DNA of 64,000 bases from Streptomyces sp. SID12501 (GTDB taxonomy: Bacteria; Actinomycetota; Actinomycetes; Streptomycetales; Streptomycetaceae). Positions 55,328 to 63,479 of this stretch are shown here, piece by piece. Within the stretch, counting starts at the first letter, position 1. Every line of letters begins with the position of its first letter. The stretch spans positions 124,001 to 188,000 of the forward strand of contig NZ_JAAGLU010000012.1 of the NCBI RefSeq assembly GCF_010550245.1. The letters run 5' to 3'. A model generated the notes under the pieces. That model was not told the origin of the DNA. It ran no database searches and saw only the letters and a list, made by a program, of their open reading frames with translations. The translations under genes were made by a program, and so were the position numbers.

Positions 55328-56671
55328 ATGGATGAGATCATCGGCGCCCTCCTCTCGGAGGAGATCACTTCGAAAGAGGTGACGGGTCTGCGCCTCCCGG
55401 AGTACTACCGGGGCAACGTGGTGCGCCGGGCGGACACCTCGATGTTCGAGGGCATGGACGCGAAGGAGAAGGATCCTCGCAAGTCCCTCCAGGTGCAGGA
55501 GGTTCCGACACCGGAGCCGGGGCCGGGCGAGGCCCTGGTCGCGGTGATGGCGAGTGCGATCAACTACAACACGGTGTGGTCCTCGATCTTCGAACCCCTG
55601 CCGACCTTCGGTTTCCTGGAACGCTACGGACGCCTCAGCGAGCAGGCCAAGCGCCACGACCTGCCCTATCACGTGCTGGGATCCGACCTGGCGGGGGTGG
55701 TGCTGCGCACCGGGCCCGGTGTGAACCGGTGGCGCGCGGGCGACCGGGTCGTGGCGCACTGTCTGTCCGTCGAGCTGGAGAGCCCCGACGGCCACGGCGA
55801 CACGATGCTGGACCCCGAGCAGCGGATCTGGGGCTTCGAGACCAATTTCGGCGGTCTCGCGCAGCTGGCGCTGGTGAAGTCCAACCAGCTGATGCCCAAG
55901 GCGGAACACCTCACCTGGGAGGAGGCCGCCGCTCCGGGACTGGTGAACTCCACCGCCTACCGGCAGCTGGTCTCCCGCAACGGCGCGCAGCTGAAGCAGG
56001 GCGACAACGTGCTGATCTGGGGCGCGAGCGGCGGGCTCGGTTCGTACGCCACCCAGCTGGCGCTCGCCGGCGGCGCGAACCCCGTCTGCGTGGTCTCGTC
56101 GCCGCAGAAGGCCGCCATCTGCCACTCCCTGGGTGCCGAGGCCGTCATCGACCGGAATGCCGAGGGCTTCAGGTTCTGGAAGGACGAACGCACCCAGGAC
56201 CCCAAGGAGTGGAAGCGGTTCGGCAAGCGTATCCGGGAGCTCACCGGCGGCGAGGACGTCGACATCGTCTTCGAGCACCCGGGCCGGGAGACGTTCGGTG
56301 CGTCGGTGTACGTGACGAGGAAGGGCGGCACCGTGGTCACCTGCGCGTCCACTTCCGGCTTCCTGCACGAGTACGACAACCGCTACCTGTGGATGTCGCT
56401 GAAGCGCATCGTCGGCTCGCACTTCGCGAACTACCGGGAGGCCTGGGAGGCCAACCGGCTCGTCGTCAAGGGCAGGATCCACCCCACGCTGTCGAAGGTC
56501 TACCCACTGGAGCAGGCCGGGCAGGCGTCGTACGAAGTCCACGCCAACCTCCACCAGGGCAAGGTCGGCATTCTCTGCCTGGCCCCGCGGGAGGGTCTCG
56601 GTGTGCGCGATCACGAACTGCGCGCCCGGCACATCGACGCCATCAACCGCTTCCGCGAGCAGAAGGTGTGA
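55328..56671 (+). CDS. ccr: Crotonyl-CoA carboxylase/reductase (alkylmalonyl-CoA supply)
   Basis: 447 residues. Ccr reduces a 2-enoyl-CoA with NADPH and carboxylates it to an alkylmalonyl-CoA, a PKS extender. With the ATG at 55328, the four CO2-binding residues known for Ccr fall exactly at Asn81, Phe170, Glu171 and His365, which supports both start and true carboxylase function. NADPH-binding loop WGASGGLGSYA near 231-241. Paired with HBD (9 bases downstream) and KASIII, it should make ethylmalonyl-CoA or a longer homologue for the PKS. The chain length cannot be read from what I know of the pocket. The frame extends 37 codons upstream into the remnant region. Confidence 0.92.
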   Translation: MDEIIGALLSEEITSKEVTGLRLPEYYRGNVVRRADTSMFEGMDAKEKDPRKSLQVQEVPTPEPGPGEALVAVMASAINYNTVWSSIFEPLPTFGFLERYGRLSEQAKRHDLPYHVLGSDLAGVVLRTGPGVNRWRAGDRVVAHCLSVELESPDGHGDTMLDPEQRIWGFETNFGGLAQLALVKSNQLMPKAEHLTWEEAAAPGLVNSTAYRQLVSRNGAQLKQGDNVLIWGASGGLGSYATQLALAGGANPVCVVSSPQKAAICHSLGAEAVIDRNAEGFRFWKDERTQDPKEWKRFGKRIRELTGGEDVDIVFEHPGRETFGASVYVTRKGGTVVTCASTSGFLHEYDNRYLWMSLKRIVGSHFANYREAWEANRLVVKGRIHPTLSKVYPLEQAGQASYEVHANLHQGKVGILCLAPREGLGVRDHELRARHIDAINRFREQKV

Positions 56672-56680
56672 GGAAACGTC

Positions 56681-58474
56681 ATGACGACCGATTCACGAAC
56701 CCTCACCGACTCCGACCCCGGCCCCGGCCCCGACCCGGACCCCGACCTCGTCCCGGTGACCGGCATCGTCGGCCTCGGCACGGTCGGTGAGGCATTCCTG
56801 TATCTGGCCCGGCGGGCCGGCCATCGCATCGTGGCCGTCGACAGCGACCTCGACGTACTCGCGCGGGTCGGCAACCGCCTCAAGGCCTTGGCCAAGGACA
56901 CGGAGGAGCCGCCGGTCGTCCTCACGGACGACGTGGCGGCTCTCGCGGACGCCACCATGGTGATCGAGGCCGTGTCCGACGACCTGGCCGTCAAGACGGA
57001 CGTACTGCGCCGTATCGGCGAGGTCTCCCAGGCCCCGGTCCTCACGACGACGTCCACCCTTTCCGTCCCTCATCTCGCCATCGCGTCCGGCCGTCCGGAG
57101 ACGGTCTCGGGTCTGCGCTTCCTCGTCCCTCCCGGCCCCGCGGGCACGGTGGAGCCGGTACCCACCGCCCTGACCTCCCCGTCCACCACGAACGCCGTCG
57201 ACGCGCTGATCGCCGAACTGGGCCTGACACGGGTCGAGATCGGCGCCGGACCGGCGGCGGACGCCACCGCACTTGTGCTGGCCTACCTGAACAGGTCCGT
57301 GGCCTTCCTGGACGCCGGCCATTCCACGCGTGACGACATCGACACGGCGATGCGACTCGGCTGCGGTCTGCCCACCGGGCCGCTGCAGCTGCTGGACATC
57401 ATCGGACTGGACACGGCCCACGCCACGCTGACGCGACTGCGACAGCAGACCGGCGACGCCTCCTTCGCCCCCGCCCCGCTGTTGACCCGCCTGGTCGACG
57501 CCGGCCGGTCGGGACGCAAGGCCGGCGAGGGCTTCTACGCGTACGACAACGAGGGGCGCCACATCACGGACGAGCCCGTGGACCGGTCCACGACCGTCCG
57601 CCGCCCGGTGCGTACCGTCGCCGTCCTGGGCTCCGGTGTCATGGCCCGCGGTATCGCCGAAGTCACGGCGACGGCGGGTCATCCCACGGTGCTGGTGGCA
57701 CGCAGCCGGGAGAAGGCCGAAGCCGCCCTCGCGGCGATCGCCGAATCCCTGACCCACTCCGTCCGCCGCGGCCGGATCACCGCCCAGCAGAAGGCCGCGG
57801 CCCTGCCGCTGCTCACCCCCGCCGCGGACCTGGAAGCCGTCGCGGACCGCGACCTGGTCATCGAAGCCGTGGCGGAGGACCTCGACGTCAAGCGACCCCT
57901 CTTCTCCCGGCTCGGCACGGTGGCCAAACCGGAGGCCATCCTGGCGACCACCACATCCAGCCTGTCCGTGACCGCCTGCGCGAAAGCGAGCGGACGGCCC
58001 GCCGACGTCGTCGGCATGCACTTCTTCAACCCGGCGCCCGCGCTGCGACTCGTCGAACTGGTCCGCACCGACGAAACCTCCGACGACGCGTTCACCGGCG
58101 CCCGTGCCTTCGCCACCGTTCTGGGCAAGACCCCGGTCACCTGCCCCGACCGTGCCGGCTTCATCGTCAACTGTCTGCTCTTCCCCTACCTCGGCGCCGC
58201 GGTCGACCTGCTGCAACGCCCCGGCACCGACATCAGGGCCACGGACACCGCCATCCAGGACGGCTACGGCTATCCCATGGGCCCCTTCGCACTCCTCGAC
58301 ACGATCGGCCTGGACGTCTCACTGACGATCCAGCACCGCCTGTACGACCAACTCGCAGACCCCGAACACAAACCGGCCCTCCTCCTGGAAGGTCTCGTCG
58401 CCGCCGGCGCACTGGGCCGCAAGAACCGCAAGGGCTTCCGCACCGCGGACCGACGCCGCTCCTCCACCTTGTGA
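56681..58474 (+). CDS. Duplicated-domain 3-hydroxyacyl-CoA dehydrogenase (HBD)
   Basis: 597 residues in two homologous halves, each an NAD-binding plus C-terminal HCDH unit. The second half is canonical: VLGSGVMARGIAE, then GMHFFNPAPALRLVE and DRAGFIVNCLLFPYLGAAVDLL. The first half keeps GIVGLGTVGEAF but has lost the HFFNP motif (GLRFLVPPGPAG). It reduces 3-oxoacyl-CoA to 3-hydroxyacyl-CoA; a hydratase from elsewhere would then give the enoyl-CoA for Ccr. The N-terminal ~20 residues are a low-complexity Asp/Pro run. It follows ccr by nine bases with GAGGAAACG before its ATG. Confidence 0.88.
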   Translation: MTTDSRTLTDSDPGPGPDPDPDLVPVTGIVGLGTVGEAFLYLARRAGHRIVAVDSDLDVLARVGNRLKALAKDTEEPPVVLTDDVAALADATMVIEAVSDDLAVKTDVLRRIGEVSQAPVLTTTSTLSVPHLAIASGRPETVSGLRFLVPPGPAGTVEPVPTALTSPSTTNAVDALIAELGLTRVEIGAGPAADATALVLAYLNRSVAFLDAGHSTRDDIDTAMRLGCGLPTGPLQLLDIIGLDTAHATLTRLRQQTGDASFAPAPLLTRLVDAGRSGRKAGEGFYAYDNEGRHITDEPVDRSTTVRRPVRTVAVLGSGVMARGIAEVTATAGHPTVLVARSREKAEAALAAIAESLTHSVRRGRITAQQKAAALPLLTPAADLEAVADRDLVIEAVAEDLDVKRPLFSRLGTVAKPEAILATTTSSLSVTACAKASGRPADVVGMHFFNPAPALRLVELVRTDETSDDAFTGARAFATVLGKTPVTCPDRAGFIVNCLLFPYLGAAVDLLQRPGTDIRATDTAIQDGYGYPMGPFALLDTIGLDVSLTIQHRLYDQLADPEHKPALLLEGLVAAGALGRKNRKGFRTADRRRSSTL

Positions 58475-58485
58475 CCGGAGCCGCT

Positions 58486-58531
58486 ACCGAGCCCCGATGA
58501 CCCGGCTCCGGCCGGGCCGTCGGGGCTCGGT
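58486..58531. terminator. Terminator between convergent HBD and KASIII genes
   Basis: Perfect 12-bp arms ACCGAGCCCCGA / TCGGGGCTCGGT with a G+C-rich inner stem and a TTCGTTTCTC tail, 12 bases past the HBD stop. Confidence 0.85.
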
Positions 58532-58663
58532 TCGTTTCTCCCGGCCCGGCCTACGAGGAACTCGCTGGTGCCCCTGGTTCACCCAGGGGCACGGCATGCG
58601 CCGCTGCCGCTGCCGCTGCCGAGGACGGCCGTAGGCCCACCTGCGACACGCTGCGAGGCGAGC

Positions 58664-59731
58664 TCAGTGGCCCCAGCGCAGCAGGGTCGTTCCCACGGTC
58701 ATGCCTCCGCCGAATCCGGCGAGCAGGACCAGCTCGTCGTCGGCCGGGCCGTCGCCGCCGCGTCGCGCGTGGTCCAGGGCCAGAGGGACGGACGCGGCGC
58801 CGGTGTTGCCGTGCCGGTCGACCGGCAGGTGGGTCCGGACCGCGTCCAGGCCGAGCCGGCCCGCGACCGACCGGAGCATCTCCCCGTTGGCCTGGTGCGG
58901 CACGAAGTGCGCCACGTCCCCCGCGGCCACCCCGAACGCGTCGAGTGTGCCGGCGACCGCCTCCGGCAGCTCCCGCTCCACGTACTCCCGTACCGCACGC
59001 CCGTGCATCCGGAAGAAGTGGTCGCCGTGGGTCAGGGTCTTCTCGGAGGCGGGCATCCTGCTGCCGCCCGCCGCGACGCCGATCAGGTCGTGCAGATGCC
59101 CGTCGGTGCGCATCTCCGTGCCGACGAAGCCACGGCCCTCGCGCACCGGCCCGACCACCACGGCGCCCGCGCCGTCGCCGAACAACGGCGCGGTCCTGCG
59201 GTCGCCCAGGTCGAGGATCCGCGAGTACACCTCGGTGCCGATGACCAGCGCCAGTCTGCGGCCGCCGTCCGTCTCGGGCGCGGCCAGCAGCCGGGTCCCG
59301 ATGTGCAGGGCGGCGACGAACCCGGCGCACACGGCGTTGACGTCGAACGCGGCGGCACGCCGGGCACCCAGCCGGTGCTGCACCAACGCGGCGGTGGCCG
59401 GCTGGGGGTGGTCCGGGGTGGAGGTGGCCACAACGATCCACGCCACGTCGTCCGGTCCGGCCCCCGCGTCGGCCAGGGCACGCGCAGCGGCCTCCGCCGC
59501 CAGGTCGGAGGCCGCCTCGTGGGCGGCGGCGTACCGCCGCTCGACGATCCCCGTCTTCCGCTCGATCCATTCGGCGGTCACCCCGGCCCGCTCCGCCACG
59601 GTCTCGTTGGTGACGACCTGTTCGGGAAGGTACGAGCCGGTGCCCAGGATGCCCAGCACGCCCACGGCGGGCGCGTACACGGTCCCGCCCGCGGGGCGGT
59701 CGCCGGGGTGTGCCGGGTCGTGACTGTTCAC
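58664..59731 (-). CDS. 3-oxoacyl-ACP synthase III (KASIII/FabH-like)
   Basis: 355 residues with the KASIII triad: Cys in VNAVCAGFVAALHIG, His in FVPHQANGEML and Asn in HGNTGAASVPL. It starts at the GTG at 59731, with GGGAG eight bases upstream. KASIII condenses an acyl-CoA with malonyl-ACP/CoA to a 3-oxoacyl product. Next to HBD and ccr it supplies the chain later carboxylated to alkylmalonyl-CoA; such trios occur in clusters with unusual PKS extenders. It is convergent with HBD and downstream of the proteasome gene across a 555-base gap. Confidence 0.88.
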   Translation of the reverse strand: MNSHDPAHPGDRPAGGTVYAPAVGVLGILGTGSYLPEQVVTNETVAERAGVTAEWIERKTGIVERRYAAAHEAASDLAAEAAARALADAGAGPDDVAWIVVATSTPDHPQPATAALVQHRLGARRAAAFDVNAVCAGFVAALHIGTRLLAAPETDGGRRLALVIGTEVYSRILDLGDRRTAPLFGDGAGAVVVGPVREGRGFVGTEMRTDGHLHDLIGVAAGGSRMPASEKTLTHGDHFFRMHGRAVREYVERELPEAVAGTLDAFGVAAGDVAHFVPHQANGEMLRSVAGRLGLDAVRTHLPVDRHGNTGAASVPLALDHARRGGDGPADDELVLLAGFGGGMTVGTTLLRWGH

Positions 59732-60286
59732 GGATATCACTCCCGTTGGGTCAGTGGGTTGGGACAGGGGGTGCGTCGGGCGCGGCCGGTGGCCGCATCC
59801 GAGCGGCTCGCGTGGCTTGTCCGGGAGAAGGCACAGCTGAAGGAGGCAGGCGCGCGCAGGAACCGGCCTTCGTGACCGCGCGCTCAGCGGCTGCGGGACC
59901 GGGGAGAGCCTTCCGCACCGCACCGCTTGCCGGATGTTCGGGGCAGCGGAGGCGGGGTTTCACAAGTGGCGCCGTCGGCCGTCCGAGCCGACGAGGCGTG
60001 AGACCGGGCGGACGTACGGCGCTCCGAGGGTCACGCTGGAACTCCGGGAGGGGGACTGGCCGGTGACGCAGAACACCGTTGCCGAGTCGGGGCCGCATTC
60101 GGCCTGCGGGGGAGAGGCGGGCAAGCCGCCGGCCCCCGCGTGTTCGAACGGATCATCAAGGAAACACGGGCCCGGACCGATCGCGAAGGCCGGGCCGCAC
60201 GACCAACGTCTCCACACCACCTGGGACCTGACACTGCCGAGGCGAGTGGCCGGCCTCGGGGACGCCCACGCCCCGGGCGGGAGGGT
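59732..60286. other. Gap between KASIII and proteasome genes
   Basis: 555 bases. Besides the IS3 remnant (59964-60086) I see no gene; the longer open frames on both strands are G+C-driven. The KASIII promoter should lie here. Confidence 0.55.
59964..60086 (+). pseudogene. IS3-family transposase (OrfB) remnant
   Basis: A stretch of about 41 codons reads KWRRRPSEPTRRETGRTYGAP... followed by LELREGDWPVTQNTVAE, which matches the HTH_21 region of IS3-type OrfB (YxWRxRP..., GTYGAPRV-ELR--G-V---TVARLM). No integrase core or inverted repeats remain. It marks old insertion activity beside the resistance gene. Confidence 0.6.
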
Positions 60287-61138
60287 TTACAGAGTCGCGA
60301 CAGGGCCGTCCGGCCGGCGCCAGCGTTGTTCGACCATCTCCCGGCTCAAGCTCTCCGTCTCCTGCTCGGAAAGGCGTTCGAAGCCATCCTCGGTGATCAC
60401 CGAGATGATGGGGAAGATCCGGCGGCTCAGGTCCGGGCCACCAGTGGCCGAGTCGTCGTCGGCCGCGTCGTAGAGCGCCTGGAGTGCGGCCAGGGCCGCC
60501 TCACGGCGGGACATTCCCGGACGGTACAGCTTTTTCAGCGAGCCCCGGGCGTAGGGCGACCCGGAGCCCTCGGCGTAGAAGTCGCGCTTCTCGTACGGAC
60601 CGCCGGTGACGTCGAAACTGAAGATGCGGCTGCGCTGTCCCTCGGGGGCGGACGGCTCGTACCCGGCGAGCAGGGGAACCACTGCGAGCCCCTGCATGGC
60701 CTGGCCGAGGTTCTGCCGCACCATTGTGGCCAGCCTGGTCGCCTTCGCGTTGAGGGTCATGGGGACACCCTCGATCTTCTCGAAGTGCGTCAACTCGACC
60801 TGGTACAGCTTCACCAGGTCGATCGCGAGGCCAACCGTGCCGGCGAACGCGACGGCTGTGTAGTCGTCCGTCGCGTGGACCTTCTCCAGGTCGCGCTGGG
60901 CGATGAGGTGCCCCATCGTCGCCCTGCGGTCGCCGGCGATCATCACTCCGTCGCCGTAGGTGAGGGCCAATACTGTCGTGCCGTGCGGCACTTGGTCCTG
61001 TGCCACCCGAATTTCCTCAGGAATGACCCGCTCTAAGCTGAGCAGCTCCGGCCGGTGTGCTTGGACAAACTGGATAAAGGAGCTTCCAGGAGCGAAGAAC
61101 TCCGCGTCCAGGCGGCCTGCGGACTCATGTCCAGTCAT
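60287..61138 (-). CDS. prcB: Proteasome beta-subunit, probable self-resistance copy (SalI-like)
   Basis: 283 residues. A ~53-residue propeptide (SSFIQFVQAHRPELL) precedes the catalytic Thr1 (HG-TTVLALTYG). Mature residues Asp17 (GDRRAT) and Lys33 (EKV) are in place. In mature numbering residue 45 is Phe and 49 is Val (AVAFAGTVG); my recollection of normal Streptomyces PrcB is Ile45 and Ala49 there. Changes at 45 (to Phe) and 49 (to Val) are those described for SalI, which protects the salinosporamide producer. No prcA, pup, dop or arc gene is nearby, so this is an extra copy. ATG 61138 has GGAGG six bases upstream. Confidence 0.93.
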   Translation of the reverse strand: MTGHESAGRLDAEFFAPGSSFIQFVQAHRPELLSLERVIPEEIRVAQDQVPHGTTVLALTYGDGVMIAGDRRATMGHLIAQRDLEKVHATDDYTAVAFAGTVGLAIDLVKLYQVELTHFEKIEGVPMTLNAKATRLATMVRQNLGQAMQGLAVVPLLAGYEPSAPEGQRSRIFSFDVTGGPYEKRDFYAEGSGSPYARGSLKKLYRPGMSRREAALAALQALYDAADDDSATGGPDLSRRIFPIISVITEDGFERLSEQETESLSREMVEQRWRRPDGPVATL

Positions 61139-61724
61139 ATTTCCCCTCCCGAAACCCCTGCGGACGATCAACTACTACCATGAACTGCCCGCCCGAAAAC
61201 GCTGTTCGGGTACCGGAGTCACCAACCCCTCACGGACCGCCCTCCCGCCCTCTCCGGCGGAGTACGTGACCGGCGGCACGCTCACGAGCGGGTGACGCCT
61301 CCCGCGCCGGCCCTTGCCCACCACGGCTCACAACTTCCCCTGCGGCCAAGGTCTTTGCGCCGACAGGGGAGAGGCCGACCAGGGATGCGGCGCGCGGCAC
61401 AGGCGACTCGGACGGTAGCGGTGGCCCGGGGTCCTGGAGTCCTGGGGCCCCGCCGGAGGCCGGGTGCCCGGCCCCGGAACCCGGCTGGGGCGGTGAACCG
61501 CGGAGGCTCCGGCTCCGGACGGGTCCCGCCGGCGGTGCGTGCATCAGCCCTGTACCCAATCCCTCGATCCACACCATCGACAACGTGCGATTGATTGGCA
61601 CCGGATGTGTCGGCATGATCGCCGCAACGGGAATTCACGGGAAGTACCGTCGGGTCCTTGCTCCACAGCGACCAAACCGCACACTCCCCAAGTGTCCTGC
61701 GGGGGGCTTGCGTGAAGGGTGTCG
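61139..61724. other. Divergent control region between prcB and the Dabb operon
   Basis: 586 bases without an intact gene. The prcB promoter should lie in the A+T-richer 61140-61200; the repeat R2 occupies 61554-61639. The G+C-rich middle (61250-61540) has nothing I recognise. Confidence 0.55.
61554..61639 (+). promoter_or_regulatory. Cluster operator/promoter repeat, copy R2 (before the Dabb operon)
   Basis: Near-identical partner of 55104-55188, with AACGTGCGATTGAT and GTGTCGGCATGATCGCCGCAA intact. It ends about 85 bases upstream of the Dabb gene. It lies between that operon and the divergent proteasome gene, so it might act on both. Confidence 0.75.
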
Positions 61725-62021
61725 ATGATCACGCACATAGCTCTCTTCAAACTCAAGGACGGTTTCGAGCGGTCCTCGCCGGCTGTCATCGAGGCCGAGA
61801 AATTCGCGAGGGATGTCGGACGCCACGTCCCTGAGCTCCTTACCTGGCGCACGGGCTGGAACACAGTCGACCGGGATATTTCCTACGACTTCGCCGTCAT
61901 CGGCGTCCTGCCTCATTTGGCGGCCCTGGAAAAATATCAGGTCAACAGTTTTCATCTTGCCTCGGTGGAGCTGTGGCGTCTCATCTCCGACTGGGTGGTA
62001 ATCGATCTGAACGACGCGTGA
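61725..62021 (+). CDS. Stress-responsive A/B-barrel (Dabb) domain protein
   Basis: 98 residues from the ATG preceded by AAGGG five bases upstream; a GTG two codons earlier is an alternative. ITHIALFKLKDG at the start and WNTVDRDISYDFAVIGVL in the middle are typical of the Dabb ferredoxin-like fold, including the conserved His of HIALFK. Dabb proteins act as dimers; some are polyketide cyclases (for example olivetolic acid cyclase), most are unknown. First gene of a rightward operon under repeat R2. Its role here is open. Confidence 0.82.
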   Translation: MITHIALFKLKDGFERSSPAVIEAEKFARDVGRHVPELLTWRTGWNTVDRDISYDFAVIGVLPHLAALEKYQVNSFHLASVELWRLISDWVVIDLNDA

Positions 62022-62057
62022 ACGGCTTCTTTACGAGTCGAGCGATTGGAGACCGGG

Positions 62058-63479
62058 ATGTTCACCCAGTACGACCCCGAAGCGGGGGCTCTCACAAGCG
62101 AGTTGCGCGACCAGTTCGACTCCTTCGTCACCGGGGAGTGGGATGCGGCGAGGCTGAGATCCCATCAGACGCGGCGGCTGCGCGAAGTCGTGGCGTACGT
62201 ACGGGCCCGATCCCCCTTCTACCGGGCGAGACTCGCGGCTCTCACGGACGACGACATCTCCGCACTGAGCGTCGACGACCTGCGGACCCTTCCGTTCACG
62301 ACCAAGGAGGACCTGAGGAAGGCCCAGTTCGACATTCTGTCTCTGCCGGTCTCCCAGGCCTGGATCTTCTACGAGACCACCGGCACGACCGGAGCGGCGA
62401 CGCCGTGCCCGCGCACGAACTCCGACTCCATTCACAACAACACCGTTCTCACCGCGTACTACCGCGACATCCTCGCTCTGTACGGGGACCGCCAGGTCAT
62501 CGGGGTACTGGGGCCCACCGAACTGCACGCGACCGGGGACACCTTCGGAGATGTCTGCCGCAATCTGGGCCACGGGGTCGCCAAGATGTGGCCGCACTCC
62601 CCGCTGATCGGTTTCGACCGAGCGCTGGAGCTCATGCGTTCGCTGCCCGTCACCGGGCTGTTCTGCACTCCGGGCATGGCCATGAGCCTCGCCCAGAAAG
62701 CGGTGAACGCGGGGCTCGACCTCAAGCGGGACTTCTCGGTCGACGTGGTGATGCTCACGGGTGAGCTGATGTCGCCCAGTCTGTTGGCGAACATCGGTCA
62801 GGTGTGGGGCGCCGAGGCGCGCAACTGCCTCTACGCCTCGCAGGAGGCGTCGGTGCTCGCTGCGGCCACCGCGGACGGCTCGCTGCGCACCGCCCCCCTG
62901 ATCAACCACTACGAGGTGATCGAGCCCGAGGGCACCGAACCGGTGGCCCCGGACGCGGACGGCGTTCGATGCGGCGAACTCGTCGTGACGAACCTCTACG
63001 CGGGAGCCAAACCACTCATCAGGTACCGCACCGGTGACATGGTCCGGATGACCGGCCCCGGTCCCGAAGCCGCCGTACCGGCCCCCGCGCTGGAGGCGAT
63101 CGGACGGGTGGGTGACCGGCTCCGCCTCAACGGGCGTCTCGTCAACGGATACGACCTCGAAGACCTGTTGCTGCGCCGGTTCCGAGGCTATCTGGACTAC
63201 CAGATCACCGTGGATCAGGACGGCCTCGGCACAGACGTGCTGTCGCTGACCTTGAAGGCCGGCCCTGACGGCAGCCTCTGGGATGCCGCCGGAGCCGCCG
63301 TCGAGGACTGCCACCGTGAGCTGGACACCCCTCTGATGGTCACGTCCGGTTCTCCCGGCCCCATTACGAGTACCGGTGCCATGGTGAGCTGGAAAGCCGC
63401 CCGGGTCGTGGATCTGCGTGCCGAGTCCTCGATCGAGAACACGGCGGCCGAGCGCATCGCGGCGGTGCGGGCCCGATGA
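62058..63479 (+). CDS. Phenylacetate-CoA-ligase-like adenylate-forming enzyme
   Basis: 473 residues of the PaaK type, close to the usual ~430-450. The P-loop-like motif is ETTGTTGAATPCPRT; later RYRTGDMVRMTG (the conserved YRTGD) and GRVGDRLRLNGRLVNGYDLEDLL are in place. Members activate carboxylic acids as adenylates, then form CoA or carrier-protein thioesters. I chose ATG 62058 (GGAGA upstream) over a TTG at 62046 that overlaps the ribosome site. It overlaps the aminotransferase start by ATGA. It may activate an acid used in precursor supply; substrate unknown. Confidence 0.85.
   Translation: MFTQYDPEAGALTSELRDQFDSFVTGEWDAARLRSHQTRRLREVVAYVRARSPFYRARLAALTDDDISALSVDDLRTLPFTTKEDLRKAQFDILSLPVSQAWIFYETTGTTGAATPCPRTNSDSIHNNTVLTAYYRDILALYGDRQVIGVLGPTELHATGDTFGDVCRNLGHGVAKMWPHSPLIGFDRALELMRSLPVTGLFCTPGMAMSLAQKAVNAGLDLKRDFSVDVVMLTGELMSPSLLANIGQVWGAEARNCLYASQEASVLAAATADGSLRTAPLINHYEVIEPEGTEPVAPDADGVRCGELVVTNLYAGAKPLIRYRTGDMVRMTGPGPEAAVPAPALEAIGRVGDRLRLNGRLVNGYDLEDLLLRRFRGYLDYQITVDQDGLGTDVLSLTLKAGPDGSLWDAAGAAVEDCHRELDTPLMVTSGSPGPITSTGAMVSWKAARVVDLRAESSIENTAAERIAAVRAR

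Noticed and set aside
42041..59731. Antimycin-type cluster (formyl group plus Ccr)
   Set aside because: No 3-aminosalicylate genes, no sigma factor and no TE-ended PKS; the KS-like cyclase and proteasome subunit point elsewhere.
60287..61138. Housekeeping proteasome locus
   Set aside because: No prcA, pup, dop or arc genes are adjacent, the gene lies inside a biosynthetic cluster, and residues 45 and 49 differ from the usual ones.
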